Positions 39,317-47,971 of a stretch of 54,880 nucleotides of DNA are shown in pieces. How positions within the stretch are numbered: position 1 is the stretch's first letter; each line of letters opens with the position of its first letter. Made by a program: the position numbers and the translations under genes. The notes under the pieces were generated by a model, which made no database searches, had not been told where the DNA came from, and saw only the letters and a program-made list of their open reading frames with translations. This DNA comes from Patescibacteria group bacterium UBA2135 (GTDB lineage: Bacteria; Patescibacteriota; Minisyncoccia; Phycocordibacterales; UBA2135), in contig DCXN01000001.1 in the NCBI GenBank assembly GCA_002327685.1, positions 12,170-67,049 on the forward strand, in the 5' to 3' direction.

Positions 39317-39913
39317 ATGACAAAAACAATTATCATTACAGTTATCGTGGCAGTTATTGTAAGCGTACTAACTGCGTTTGGGTTTTCTGAATTTCAGCAG
39401 AGAAATTCAGATTACTTAATTAAAGATTTTTACAATACTGAAACAGCTGTACATGTCAGTCCGCATGGTGTGCGAAAGCATATAGGAGATGGCGAGATAC
39501 TTTTAGTTGATTTGCGAAGTCAGGAGGAGTATGAAACAGAACACATTATTGGCGCGGCTAGCGTTCCCGCATACAAAACTCCTGACGAATCTGCCTACAG
39601 TGAGGTTGATAGGATCGTAAACAGTTTCAAGGAACTTATTGCAGAAAATCCAAACAAAGAAATTGTTGTTTATTGTTACAGTATGCCTTGTATGACCGGG
39701 CGTAAGGTGGGCAAGATGTTATCTGACCACGATGTGTTTGTTAAACATCTAGGAGTTGGATGGCAGGAGTGGCGATATTTCTGGAATTTATGGAACCATG
39801 ATGGTGAGACAAAAGTAAATCCAAAGGATTATGTAATAAGCGGATCAGAGCCAGGTGTGTTTATTGGTGAAGGCGGGTCTGCATGTCCCATCGGTGGTGA
39901 GTTTGGCTGCTAG
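39317..39913 (+). CDS. Membrane-anchored rhodanese-like protein
   Basis: 198 aa. A signal-anchor (residues 3-24) precedes a single rhodanese domain: ILLVDLRSQEEYETEHIIGA (substrate-side Asp/Arg/Glu and HIxGA) and VVYCYSMPCMTGRKVGKML. The active-site loop is longer than the usual CxxGxR: a Cys sits at the normal position and a second Cys four residues on, in CMTGRK. GW(Q)EW and a Cys-containing tail (SACPIGGEFGC) follow. The domain would act outside the cytoplasm, handling sulfane sulfur or oxidised thiols; the substrate is unknown. Confidence 0.82.
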   Translation: MTKTIIITVIVAVIVSVLTAFGFSEFQQRNSDYLIKDFYNTETAVHVSPHGVRKHIGDGEILLVDLRSQEEYETEHIIGAASVPAYKTPDESAYSEVDRIVNSFKELIAENPNKEIVVYCYSMPCMTGRKVGKMLSDHDVFVKHLGVGWQEWRYFWNLWNHDGETKVNPKDYVISGSEPGVFIGEGGSACPIGGEFGC

Positions 39914-39916
39914 TGT

Positions 39917-40232
39917 TAGGACTTGCACACTTGGCACATCTCATCGTCAGCTTCGTTGCAGAAAAAACGGACGGGAAAAGGTCTGGCCTTGGCGGAAAGA
40001 AGGCCAGACCTTGAGGAGTCCGTTTTTCCCGCTTCTCGCTTCCTTGAACTAGAGGATGTCGGGGAACCTGCTTTAGTGGCGAAATCTTCAGATTTTGTGC
40101 GAGACGTAGTCAAAAAATTCGAAGAATATAAATATATTTTGAGAAATTTTTGATAAGTATTCGTGCAAAATCTGAAGATTTTTAGCCGGAATGAGGTTTC
40201 TCGACATGCTCAACTCAAGTGCGTAAGTCCTA
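39917..40232. repeat. TAGGACTT palindromic element, copy 2, with nested inserts
   Basis: Termini TAGGACTTGCACACTTG (39917-39933) and CAAGTGCGTAAGTCCTA (40216-40232). Inside are AAAACGGAC/GTCCGTTTT and AAGGTCTGGCCTT/AAGGCCAGACCTT, and farther right AAATCTTCAGATTTTG (40082-40097) against CAAAATCTGAAGATTT (40168-40183). Compared with copy 1 at 14106 it is about 190 bases longer. A 76-codon frame crosses it but looks non-coding. Confidence 0.85.
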
Positions 40233-40268
40233 AACGTAATTATTTTCTATACGTGATAAGATAAATAT

Positions 40269-40373
40269 ATGCAAACATTAAAATGGTATAAAGACAGACC
40301 AACACTCATCGCTTTGATATCAGGATTTTTTAGCACTTTTATTACAGTGTTAAATATTCTTTTTATTTCTTGA
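40269..40373 (+). CDS. 34-aa membrane peptide (candidate)
   Basis: MQTLKWYKDRPTLIALISGF followed by a hydrophobic stretch and stop. It has a positive N-terminus and one span (LIALISGFFSTFITVLNILF). It lies between a palindromic element and the COG4315-like gene, whose ATG is 32 nt downstream. No ribosome site is seen, so coding status is uncertain. Confidence 0.35.
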   Translation: MQTLKWYKDRPTLIALISGFFSTFITVLNILFIS

Positions 40374-40405
40374 AAGGTCGATTACCTAAATATAAATATA
40401 CCCAT

Positions 40406-40858
40406 ATGGACACTAAAAAAAATATTGTTGCTTTTATTGCAATTGTTGCTGTTTTCGGCTTATTTTGGGTTATGGGGATGCGTGATGCTATACCAGTTGA
40501 AAATGTAAGTAGAATATTATCAGTACAAGGATTCTCCAATACGGAAATTCTCCCGACTGTTGCAGTTGTGCAGCATGAAGAATTAGGAGAATATTTAACC
40601 AACGGAAACGGGCGAGCTCTTTACACCACCACTAAAGGGGAGTGTAATGGAGATTGTCTTTCGGTGTGGCCTCCTTATCTTACGGACAAAGCAATTCCTA
40701 AAAATAGCGGTCGGCTTGGCACTGTAGAAAATGTCGTAGCTGGAGGGTTGCAATATACATGGGATGAGAAATTACTCTATTATTTTGTGGATGACAGACA
40801 TGCTAGGGATGTAAAAGGGAATGAATCCGGAGGTGTATGGTTTTTGATACAAGAATAA
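40406..40858 (+). CDS. Secreted COG4315/lipoprotein-15-like protein
   Basis: 150 aa. Signal-anchor (5-24), then one repeat of the family of predicted secreted proteins: EYLTNGNGRALYTTTKGECNGDCLSVWPPYL, GLQYTWDEKLLYYFVDDRHARDVKG and GGVWFLI. The paired cysteines in ECNGDC are typical. Function of the family is unknown; it is often near heme, copper or redox genes. Here it follows a rhodanese and shares the extracytoplasmic Cys theme of the region. A bidirectional terminator ends it. Confidence 0.8.
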   Translation: MDTKKNIVAFIAIVAVFGLFWVMGMRDAIPVENVSRILSVQGFSNTEILPTVAVVQHEELGEYLTNGNGRALYTTTKGECNGDCLSVWPPYLTDKAIPKNSGRLGTVENVVAGGLQYTWDEKLLYYFVDDRHARDVKGNESGGVWFLIQE

Positions 40859-40877
40859 ATTTCAAGCCCAAAAAGAA

Positions 40878-40920
40878 ATCACCGAGTGCTCAACGTATTG
40901 AGTACTCGGTGATTTTTGTT
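40878..40920. terminator. Bidirectional terminator
   Basis: ATCACCGAGTGCTCAA/TTGAGTACTCGGTGAT stem with CGTA loop and T/A runs on both sides; it separates two convergent genes. Confidence 0.88.
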
Positions 40921-40922
40921 GC

Positions 40923-41918
40923 TCATTCTAAAATCTTCGTAAGGCAGAATGCTCCTCCGCCAGATTTGTGGAATTCTGACAAAGGTAATGTAATGAGGTG
41001 ATACCCAAGTACTTGTATCGTATTTTGCAGACGTTCATTTGCTGTGTCAGATGTTATGACAACTCCCCTTAGAAATCTATTTTTCCTCATCTCTTGCATG
41101 GCGCACCGTATTTTTTCGTCTACAATACTTAAGCATTCTTCTGAATCTAATTGAAAAATAATATCGCTTCTGGGGACTACAACTGCATTTAAAGATAGAT
41201 TTGCGAATTCTTCGTATGAGGCCTCTATGAGAAATCCGCCACACCTTTGAATTTCTTTCTTTAGCAATGCATAAGATGATTCAGCAAATGCATCAGGATA
41301 TGCAATGACGACGCGATCATTCCGGTTAAAAACCATCATCGCGGTGTCCATGTGGTATGGAATTGCGACTCCATGAGTAGGTTTTTTAAGTTCAAGAGGC
41401 ACAATTCTTTTACCAGTCATCGTTTCAACTATCTCAAGGAACTTTAGTGTTTCTTGCGTTGTGCGAAATCCATGTCCGACAAAAACAACATCGCCGAATG
41501 GTATTGCATCTCCTGCTCCTTCAAAATATAGTCCTGGAGGAATACTTATCGTTGTATAACCAAGGACATTTCTGAAAAAAGAATCAAAATATTCTCTCTC
41601 GCCGCGTCGGCGCTCTGGTCTGAAATTTGCCAACAGAGCGTATTTGTGTGAATCTTTTCCAGTAAATGTAAACGCAGAATTTGCTGTAAATGTTATGTCA
41701 GGAAGGTCGGTACCAGGAAGATTGAGACCAAGAATATCAAGGAATGTATCCAATAGATGCGCATTAACACTAAGTGCTCTCAAGGAATCAGCGAGTTGTG
41801 TCCACTCCGTAAGAGCAAGGTCTACATCAGGCCTATTTAATGGATCCATGTGAGTATTTCCGTGTTTGTCTTTTCCTAGAACATCAAAGTTTGTTGGTTT
41901 AAACATTAAGACGTCCAT
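40923..41918 (-). CDS. Amidinotransferase-fold enzyme (arginine deiminase / arginine dihydrolase / DDAH-like)
   Basis: 331 aa. The guanidine-modifying fold is shown by PDITFTANSAF, LYFEGAGDAIPFG (Glu and Asp binding the guanidinium), YHMDTAMMVF (catalytic His) and the C-terminal SGGGAFCLT with nucleophile Cys325. The family includes DDAH, single-domain ADI relatives and the catalytic part of arginine dihydrolase ArgZ. The adjacent ornithine-type aminotransferase gene favours arginine or a derivative as substrate (inference). Promoter TTGCCA-N18-TATAAT lies about 50 nt upstream; ribosome site GAGGAT. Confidence 0.82.
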   Translation of the reverse strand: MDVLMFKPTNFDVLGKDKHGNTHMDPLNRPDVDLALTEWTQLADSLRALSVNAHLLDTFLDILGLNLPGTDLPDITFTANSAFTFTGKDSHKYALLANFRPERRRGEREYFDSFFRNVLGYTTISIPPGLYFEGAGDAIPFGDVVFVGHGFRTTQETLKFLEIVETMTGKRIVPLELKKPTHGVAIPYHMDTAMMVFNRNDRVVIAYPDAFAESSYALLKKEIQRCGGFLIEASYEEFANLSLNAVVVPRSDIIFQLDSEECLSIVDEKIRCAMQEMRKNRFLRGVVITSDTANERLQNTIQVLGYHLITLPLSEFHKSGGGAFCLTKILE

Positions 41919-42044
41919 GTGATCCTCGTTTTTCTATTGTCTGTGTTGTCTGCTTGTGATTATACCCGAATTTAATCTTTCTTGGCAAACTATATTTTTA
42001 CAAAATATGTCGTTGTCTACTGTTCAGGATTGGAATGTCTTATG

Positions 42045-42076
42045 CTGATTATTTGTACCATGGTATAAATAATCAG
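42045..42076. repeat. 32-nt near-perfect palindrome
   Basis: CTGATTATTTGTACC and GGTATAAATAATCAG pair with one mismatch around AT. It lies between the amidinotransferase promoter region and the aminotransferase terminator and could be a regulator site. Confidence 0.55.
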
Positions 42077-42102
42077 AAAATAAAATTTCTACATATTCTA
42101 AT

Positions 42103-42137
42103 CTAAAAAAATCCACCCGAAGCATGGGTGGATTTTG
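42103..42137 (-). terminator. Terminator of the aminotransferase gene
   Basis: AAATCCACCC/GGGTGGATTT with a 7-nt loop; TTTTTT follows on the minus strand. Confidence 0.85.
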
Positions 42138-42141
42138 CATG

Positions 42142-43503
42142 TTATATGTGACGATCTCTAAATTGCAATAAAACCTTTTCAAATGAAGAGACGATTTTCG
42201 GAATTTCTTCTTTAGGTAACGTAAGCGGCGGAGAGATGCGAATTGCCTTTCCGTCTTCGCCCGTTTCTTTCGCCCAAATTGCGCCTTGTGGTAAATCAAG
42301 CAATGCCTGAGAAAACGCTTTTCCATTAAACACAGTTTCAATAACCACAAAAAGACCTTGCCCGCGGACGTCAGTAATAATATCTAGATATTTTTCCGAG
42401 AGTCTTTTTAGAAGATCATGTAGATATTTTCCTTTTTGCGCCGACTCTTCTGAAAGATTATTATCACAAAGAGCTTTGATGGCTGACATAAGTGCGAAAC
42501 ACTGAATAGGAGTTGCGCTCCATGTTGCGCCTTCTGTCCCTTCTTCAATGCTCTCCATAATATCGCGCCGTCCTGCGACAAATGAAACCGGTATAATACC
42601 CGCTCCAGCCGCTTTTCCACCACAAAGAAGGTCCGGAAGAAATCCGCATTGCTCATATGCAAAGTTGCTTCCCGTTCTTCCATATCCTGTCTGAACCTCG
42701 TCAAGGATAAATACCATGTCATTTTCTCTGCAAATTTCTGCGACTTGTCTAAGGTAATCTCTTGATGGGACAATAACTCCACCCTCTCCTTGTACTGGTT
42801 CCAGAACAATTGCAATAATGTTTTTCCTGTGACGACGTACGAGTTCTTTGATGGCGCTTACACAATTATACGGCGTGTGACGAACAACACTTCCTCCCAA
42901 AAGCGGTCCAAACCCTTCTCGTGAAAGCGGGCTTGAGGATAAAGAACGAGCTAGTCGAGTGCGCCCGTGGAAGTTGTTTTTTGGAACGATGATGATTGGC
43001 TTAGAAACCTCGCGTCTTCCGCGTTTTATAAATACATATTTAAAGGATGTATTGATAGCCGTCTCTACTGCTTCTGCTCCCGTTGATTTTAAAAGAAACA
43101 TATCAAGACCAGTAAGATGCTTAAGCGCAGTCAGTGCGGGTGCTTGAAATTTATGGTCTATTGATTTAGGCAGTGCGGGGACTTGGTGATTCCAAAAATT
43201 TTCTAAACCACAATGCTTTAGAATGTCAGAGAAAATATCCCCGTGTCCGAAATTACATGCAGAATACATTGCATGACAATCAAATACTTCTTTTTGCTCT
43301 TCCATACCGTCAGGTAAAGTGCGTTGCAGAAGAAGTGTACCTTCCCGTTTTCCTTTTCCAACAACCATCCAGTCTTTAACCTGATGATAGTTGCGCGGAG
43401 AAAGTTCTCGGATGATACGCTTGTGCTCTTTTGTGGACAATTCTGAAAAATCAACGCCGTTAATTGTTGGATGATGTGGTAACCCTGTGATTTTAACGTG
43501 CAT
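42142..43503 (-). CDS. Class III aminotransferase, ornithine/4-aminobutyrate type
   Basis: 453 aa, PLP-dependent. STGAEAVETAIN (phosphate loop), FHGRT, EPVQGEGGVIVP, FILDEVQTGYGRTGSNFAYE and LLCGGKAAGAG with the Schiff-base Lys are all in order. Family members transfer the terminal amino group of ornithine, lysine or GABA. Between an amidinotransferase-fold enzyme and a glutamate/leucine-type dehydrogenase, ornithine to glutamate-semialdehyde is the most economical reading, but not proven. It has ribosome site AAAGGAA and a TTGCGG-N17-TAAATT promoter. Confidence 0.85.
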   Translation of the reverse strand: MHVKITGLPHHPTINGVDFSELSTKEHKRIIRELSPRNYHQVKDWMVVGKGKREGTLLLQRTLPDGMEEQKEVFDCHAMYSACNFGHGDIFSDILKHCGLENFWNHQVPALPKSIDHKFQAPALTALKHLTGLDMFLLKSTGAEAVETAINTSFKYVFIKRGRREVSKPIIIVPKNNFHGRTRLARSLSSSPLSREGFGPLLGGSVVRHTPYNCVSAIKELVRRHRKNIIAIVLEPVQGEGGVIVPSRDYLRQVAEICRENDMVFILDEVQTGYGRTGSNFAYEQCGFLPDLLCGGKAAGAGIIPVSFVAGRRDIMESIEEGTEGATWSATPIQCFALMSAIKALCDNNLSEESAQKGKYLHDLLKRLSEKYLDIITDVRGQGLFVVIETVFNGKAFSQALLDLPQGAIWAKETGEDGKAIRISPPLTLPKEEIPKIVSSFEKVLLQFRDRHI

Positions 43504-43580
43504 TTCAAGATTCCTTTCTTGAAGTTTTCTGCCTATAATTTATCAAATGAATAATCGCGCCGCAAGTGGTAGAGCATGTT

Positions 43581-43608
43581 AAAAAAAAGCCCGATTTATA
43601 TCGGGCTT
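43581..43608 (-). terminator. Terminator overlapping the dehydrogenase stop codon
   Basis: AAGCCCGAT/ATCGGGCTT with TTTA loop; the stop codon (43596-43598) sits in the loop, and a T8 run follows on the minus strand. Confidence 0.85.
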
Positions 43609-44738
43609 CTCGTGTATTGTTCACGAAGTTTTTCGCTACACTCTTGGACTTTTTGTTCAATGATTTTTCCTGCCATTTCATCAGCAATTCTGGTTGGAGA
43701 GATGTTTCTGTTATCGCTTTCTAAAAAAATATGGTGTAATCGTCCAGAAATTCTGCGTACGTGCATAAGAGCAGCTTGCTCGTTGTATCTTTCGCGATTG
43801 AGCTCGCTAGCTGCATTGATGAGACCTCCTGCGTTGATAATAAAGTCGGGGGCGTAAGTTATACCTCGTTCGTACAGAATGTCGCCGTGTTCCTGGGTTG
43901 CAAGCTGATTGTTGGCTGAACCAGCAACGATATCACAGTTTAATTCTGCTATAGTGTCATCGTTTATGACTGCGCCATTTGCGCACGGGCAATATGCAGA
44001 TACTTTTATTTTATGAATTTCTGCTGGATCTACTTCAAATGGATCTACTTCAAAGCAACCTGGGGTTTTTTTAACTTCTTCTATCGTGCGGGAGAGTGCC
44101 GTCTTGTCAATGTCGGCAAGAAGCAAATTTCCTCCTGCTTCTGCAATGAAAATTGCAAGCGAGTGCCCAACATTTCCCAAGCCGGATATTGCAAATCGCT
44201 TTCCTCTCATGTTCAAAGTGTCATACTTGTATTTCAAACAAGCTTGTAATCCTTCAAATACCCCTAGTGCTGTAACTGGTCCAGGGTTTCCACTTCCGCC
44301 TGCTTCCTTTGATTTTCCCGAGACCCAGCGTGTTCTTTGAAAAAGATAATTCATGTCTTTTTCTGTAATACCCATGTCCTCTGCGATTACATACAGACCC
44401 GACCAACTGTTTAAAACATCAGCAAGGTCGTCAAGCATGTCGGGTGTTTTGTCTTTTTTGGGGTCTCCTATAATAACCATTTTCGCGCCGCCGAAATCAG
44501 TTTCAGCTAAAGCCGCTTTTTTCGTCATGCTTCTTGAAAGTCGCAAGACATCGGTGAGTGCGTCGTCTGTGTTTTCGTATGGCTTCATGCGTGCTCCGCC
44601 AAGCGCTGACGGGCTTTTTAAAACTGGATGAAAAAACGTCTTGTGAATAGCGAGGATTCCATATAGGCCACTTCGCTGTAGTCTAAAGAAAATAATCTGC
44701 TCGTGGTCATTAAATTCAGGATGCCTGTAAATGTACAT
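43596..44738 (-). CDS. Glu/Leu/Phe/Val-type amino acid dehydrogenase
   Basis: 380 aa. LGGARMKPYENTDDALTDVL, SMTKKAALAETDFGGAK and IIGDPKKDKTPDM match the leucine/phenylalanine dehydrogenase branch more than classical GDH. The NAD domain has ISGLGNVGHSLA and the Asp ending ADIDKT favours NAD. GSANNQLA and APDFIINAGGLIN are family blocks. It deaminates an amino acid to the 2-oxo acid. A 15-base tandem duplication gives FEVDPFEVDP near residue 232. Ribosome site TTGGAG. Confidence 0.85.
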   Translation of the reverse strand: MYIYRHPEFNDHEQIIFFRLQRSGLYGILAIHKTFFHPVLKSPSALGGARMKPYENTDDALTDVLRLSRSMTKKAALAETDFGGAKMVIIGDPKKDKTPDMLDDLADVLNSWSGLYVIAEDMGITEKDMNYLFQRTRWVSGKSKEAGGSGNPGPVTALGVFEGLQACLKYKYDTLNMRGKRFAISGLGNVGHSLAIFIAEAGGNLLLADIDKTALSRTIEEVKKTPGCFEVDPFEVDPAEIHKIKVSAYCPCANGAVINDDTIAELNCDIVAGSANNQLATQEHGDILYERGITYAPDFIINAGGLINAASELNRERYNEQAALMHVRRISGRLHHIFLESDNRNISPTRIADEMAGKIIEQKVQECSEKLREQYTRSPI

Positions 44739-45088
44739 GAACTTTACTCCAATTGTTTTCTATTCAAAATTTATTCCTTTGGGTGGGATAAGTCAACCCC
44801 CAATGCCGTCTTATGGACGGCGACATTTGACCTTTGACATTTTCCGCCCGAGGCGGACCAGCCTTCGGCTGGAACATTTGACCAAGTTATCAATTGTCAA
44901 AAAATCACTATTCTACTAAAATTGAGGTAGATTTTATCTAAATAACCCCTATCCTATCAAAACCTTGCAAGGTTTTGATGGAATAGAGGGTTTAAGAGCG
45001 GGTAAGAAAAAGGTAATTTTGGGAATTAATTGAACAATCAATATATATACTTTATACTTTGTACTTTATACCTTATACTTAACATATT
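44739..45088. other. 350-base spacer made of repeats
   Basis: No gene is seen. It holds GACATTTGACCTTTGACATT (44826-44845), GC-rich hairpin words (CCGCCCGAGGCGG and CCAGCCTTCGGCTGG), a second GGAACATTTGACC word, the CCTTGCAAGG element (44910-45024) and a TACTTTATACTTTGTACTTT word tract (45047-45082) ending 6 nt before trxB. Confidence 0.7.
44910..45024. repeat. CCTTGCAAGG palindromic element, copy 2
   Basis: CTATCAAAACCTTG/CAAGGTTTTGATGG core, flanked by ATTCTACTAAAATTGAGG on the left and TAATTTTGGG on the right, as in copy 1 at 20120. The copies differ at scattered positions, some keeping the pairing. Confidence 0.85.
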
Positions 45089-46039
45089 ATGTACGATCTT
45101 ATTATCATTGGTTCCGGAGTAGCCGGACTTGCCGCTGGGCTTTATGCCGGGCGGTACAAACTAAAGACGATTATTATTGAAGGTGAGTTTGGTGGCGAAA
45201 CCGCGAAAGCAGGAAAGATTTCAAATTATCCGGGCGTTAAACCAATAGATGGATACGAGCTTGTTAAGCTCATGCGCGAACAGGCGGAATCTGTGGGAAC
45301 AGAATTTAAATCTGGACATGTCAAAATGCTTCGGCGGGAAGGGCACTGTTTCTTCGCTGATGTAAACGATGAAACACTTCAATCAAAAACAGTTATATTT
45401 GCGGGAGGTGCAAAACACCGACGACTTGGACTTCCAAATGAAGATGCATTAACCGGTAAGGGCGTGCATTACTGCATGACATGTGATGGGCCAATTTATA
45501 CAGGTAAAACTATTGCAATGGTTGGTGGTGGCGATTCGTCAATTAAAGCGCTTACTTTTGGCGCGGAGTATTTTGAAAAAGCATATCTTATCACTAGAGA
45601 GAAAGAGATACATGCTGAGCCGGTTAATCAGGAGCGGATGAAACAGTTGGGAGACAAAGTTGAGATATTGACGGAAACACAAGTAAAAGAAATTGTCGGT
45701 GACGGAAAGTTGGAAAAAGTAATACTCACTAAGCCACATAATGGATCAGACGAGCTCGTCGTTGATGGATTGTTCGTTGAAATTGGTTTTGTTCCGAATG
45801 TTGAATTGGTTGATTCTCTCGGTGTGGAGCTTGATGAAAAAGGATACATTAAAACCGATAATATGATGAAGACAAATATTGATGGGTTTTTTGCCGCCGG
45901 TGATACGGTAAACCAATTTGGAAGATTCAAACAATGTATTACCGCAGCGGCCGGAGGAACTGTTGCCGCAACATCAGCGCGCGAAGACAGTAAAATACAT
46001 GGTAAATTATGTAAATATCATGCGCAGCCGACGAAATAA
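45089..46039 (+). CDS. trxB: Thioredoxin reductase (TrxR) family protein
   Basis: 316 aa. FAD site IIIGSGVAGLAAGLYAGR, NAD(P) site MVGGGDSSIKAL, redox pair YCMTCDG (Cys129, Cys132), and the C-terminal FAD block FFAAGDTVN. It reduces thioredoxin with NAD(P)H. It could feed the peroxiredoxin at 4201 and the CcdA-type transporter at 29043. The usual NADPH-selecting HRRxxxR segment is TREKEIHA here, so cofactor choice is open. The spacer before the ATG is a word tract, with no ribosome site. Confidence 0.9.
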   Translation: MYDLIIIGSGVAGLAAGLYAGRYKLKTIIIEGEFGGETAKAGKISNYPGVKPIDGYELVKLMREQAESVGTEFKSGHVKMLRREGHCFFADVNDETLQSKTVIFAGGAKHRRLGLPNEDALTGKGVHYCMTCDGPIYTGKTIAMVGGGDSSIKALTFGAEYFEKAYLITREKEIHAEPVNQERMKQLGDKVEILTETQVKEIVGDGKLEKVILTKPHNGSDELVVDGLFVEIGFVPNVELVDSLGVELDEKGYIKTDNMMKTNIDGFFAAGDTVNQFGRFKQCITAAAGGTVAATSAREDSKIHGKLCKYHAQPTK

Positions 46040-46113
46040 GTATCTGGTATCTCGTATTATTTAAAACGGCGTCGTTCTTATACAAGATACTATATACTAA
46101 ATACTAGATACTA
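46038..46113. repeat. Word-reiterated inverted repeat between trxB and GH15 genes
   Basis: Left arm AAGTATCTGGTATCTCGTAT (from 46038, overlapping the trxB stop); right arm ATACTATATACTAAATACTA then GATACTA. Each arm repeats a GTATCT/AGATAC word. Confidence 0.65.
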
Positions 46114-46121
46114 ATCTTTGT

Positions 46122-47942
46122 ATGTACAAGCCAATTCGCGATTACGCAATAATAGGAAATTTACGCTCCGCGGCGCTTGTTTCTAAAGATGGCTCAATTG
46201 ATTGGGCACCTGCGCCGTTTATCAATTCTCCTGGCGTTTTTAACGCAATACTTGACGATAACATCGGCGGATTTTGGAGCATTCAACCGGAAGAGCCATT
46301 TACATCATCTCAGAAATATGACGGGGACACGAATGTGCTTATTACACGATTTAAGACGCAGAATGGAATAGTGGAAGTAACTGACTTTATCCCCATAGAG
46401 ACAGAGAAGACATTCGTACCGGCTGAAGAAGACACTACGTTTCGTATTCACAGAAAAGTGGCTGGCGTTGAAGGTTCATGTAAGATGCGTATTGTTTTTA
46501 TGCCGCGATTTGATTACGCACGCGGACAAACAAAACTTTCTTTAGTAGATGGCGGTATATATATTAAAAATGAGGAAAAACATGGTGTGCTCGCCTCATT
46601 GGTGCCATTTGAGATTAAGGACAATACTGCAATTGCGACGTTTGTATTAGGCGCTGGTGCACACAATTTTTTTATTTTTAGATACAATGTTGGCGAAGTT
46701 GTTTTCCATGAGGAAGGAAAACAGCATCACAATGAAGAATTAAAAGTAACAAAGCAATTTTGGGGCGACTGGGTGCATAATTGTGATATTAGAAAATGCT
46801 CTGTCGCGGGGAAATGGCATGTTCCTGTGGTGCGATCTTCTCTTTTGCTTAAAATTCTTTTTTTTGAGCCTGTTGGAACTATTGCGGCGGCTCCAACAAC
46901 TTCCTTGCCTGAAACAATGGGTGGGATGCGAAATTGGGATTATCGTTTTACATGGATTCGTGATTCAGCGTTCACTCTTTCAGCTTTGTTTCGCCTTGGT
47001 TATTTCAAAGAAGCAGAAGAATATATTCGGTGGGTAATTACAACTTGTGGCACTACAGCCGGCGAAGCAACCCCGGAAAAATTACAAGTTATGTATGGGT
47101 TGCAGGGTGAGAGTACTCTCACAGAGGAAACACTTGATCATCTAGAAGGGTATATGGAATCGCGACCTGTCAGAATTGGCAATAATGCGTATAAACAAAA
47201 ACAATGGGACATATATGGAAGCGTGCTTGATATGGTTTGGACAATTCACCTTTCACGTGAACAGCATGTGGTTAGCCAAGAGACATGGAATACACTGCGA
47301 ACTTTTGCAAACCATGTCGTGGATATATGGCGAGAACCCGATGAAGGCCTGTGGGAGGTTCGTGCGAAACCGCAACACTTTTTATATTCAAAGGTTATGT
47401 GTTGGGTTGCACTTGATCGAGCAATTAAAATCGCACGTGCCCACAATCTTGATGGTGATATTGAAAAGTGGGAACGCGAACGGGATGAAGTCTCTGAAGA
47501 GGTTTTAAAACGTGGCTGGAGTGAGAAAAAACAATCATTTACGCAGAGTTTTGATTCCGAGGATGTTGATGCGTCCGCGCTCACGTTCTCAAAACTTGGT
47601 TTTATAAAAGGGGATGATCCACGCATGATTTCTACTATAAAACGTATTGAGGAAGAATTATCAAGTGGCGATGGATTACTCCGCAGATACACGAGCAAAG
47701 ATGGTTTGCTTGGCACGGAAGGAGTGTTCTTGCTTGCCTCGTTTTGGTTAATTGATGCTTTGATTCTTACTGGAGAACGCGAGCGGGCAGAAAAAATATT
47801 TGAAAAAATCCTATCTTTACAAAATCACGTTGGTCTTTTCTCTGAAGAATTGAATCCGGATACAAAAGAATTTTTGGGGAATTTTCCTCAAGCATACACA
47901 CATATCGGTCTTATTAATAGCGCGTTTAATTTAATAAATTAA
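46122..47942 (+). CDS. Glycoside hydrolase family 15 (glucoamylase/trehalase-like)
   Basis: 606 aa, no signal peptide. The N-terminal beta-sandwich (YAIIGNLRSAALVSKDGSID) is followed by the (alpha/alpha)6 barrel: GGMRNWDYRFTWIRDSAFTL, PDEGLWEVR (catalytic acid Glu412) and GLFSEELNP (catalytic base Glu575 or Glu576), then NFPQAYTHIGLI. Bacterial relatives release glucose from maltooligosaccharides or trehalose. The ROK kinase at 48618 and Pgi at 36009 would process that glucose. Being cytoplasmic, it likely acts on imported or stored glucan. Confidence 0.9.
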   Translation: MYKPIRDYAIIGNLRSAALVSKDGSIDWAPAPFINSPGVFNAILDDNIGGFWSIQPEEPFTSSQKYDGDTNVLITRFKTQNGIVEVTDFIPIETEKTFVPAEEDTTFRIHRKVAGVEGSCKMRIVFMPRFDYARGQTKLSLVDGGIYIKNEEKHGVLASLVPFEIKDNTAIATFVLGAGAHNFFIFRYNVGEVVFHEEGKQHHNEELKVTKQFWGDWVHNCDIRKCSVAGKWHVPVVRSSLLLKILFFEPVGTIAAAPTTSLPETMGGMRNWDYRFTWIRDSAFTLSALFRLGYFKEAEEYIRWVITTCGTTAGEATPEKLQVMYGLQGESTLTEETLDHLEGYMESRPVRIGNNAYKQKQWDIYGSVLDMVWTIHLSREQHVVSQETWNTLRTFANHVVDIWREPDEGLWEVRAKPQHFLYSKVMCWVALDRAIKIARAHNLDGDIEKWERERDEVSEEVLKRGWSEKKQSFTQSFDSEDVDASALTFSKLGFIKGDDPRMISTIKRIEEELSSGDGLLRRYTSKDGLLGTEGVFLLASFWLIDALILTGERERAEKIFEKILSLQNHVGLFSEELNPDTKEFLGNFPQAYTHIGLINSAFNLIN

Positions 47943-47971
47943 GGAGCAAAGCGACTATAATTTATTAACCC

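Noticed and set aside
39923..40153. 76-codon plus-strand frame inside the composite palindrome
   Set aside because: It follows the inverted-repeat arms, lacks a ribosome site and has no recognisable domain; palindromic DNA often leaves such frames open.
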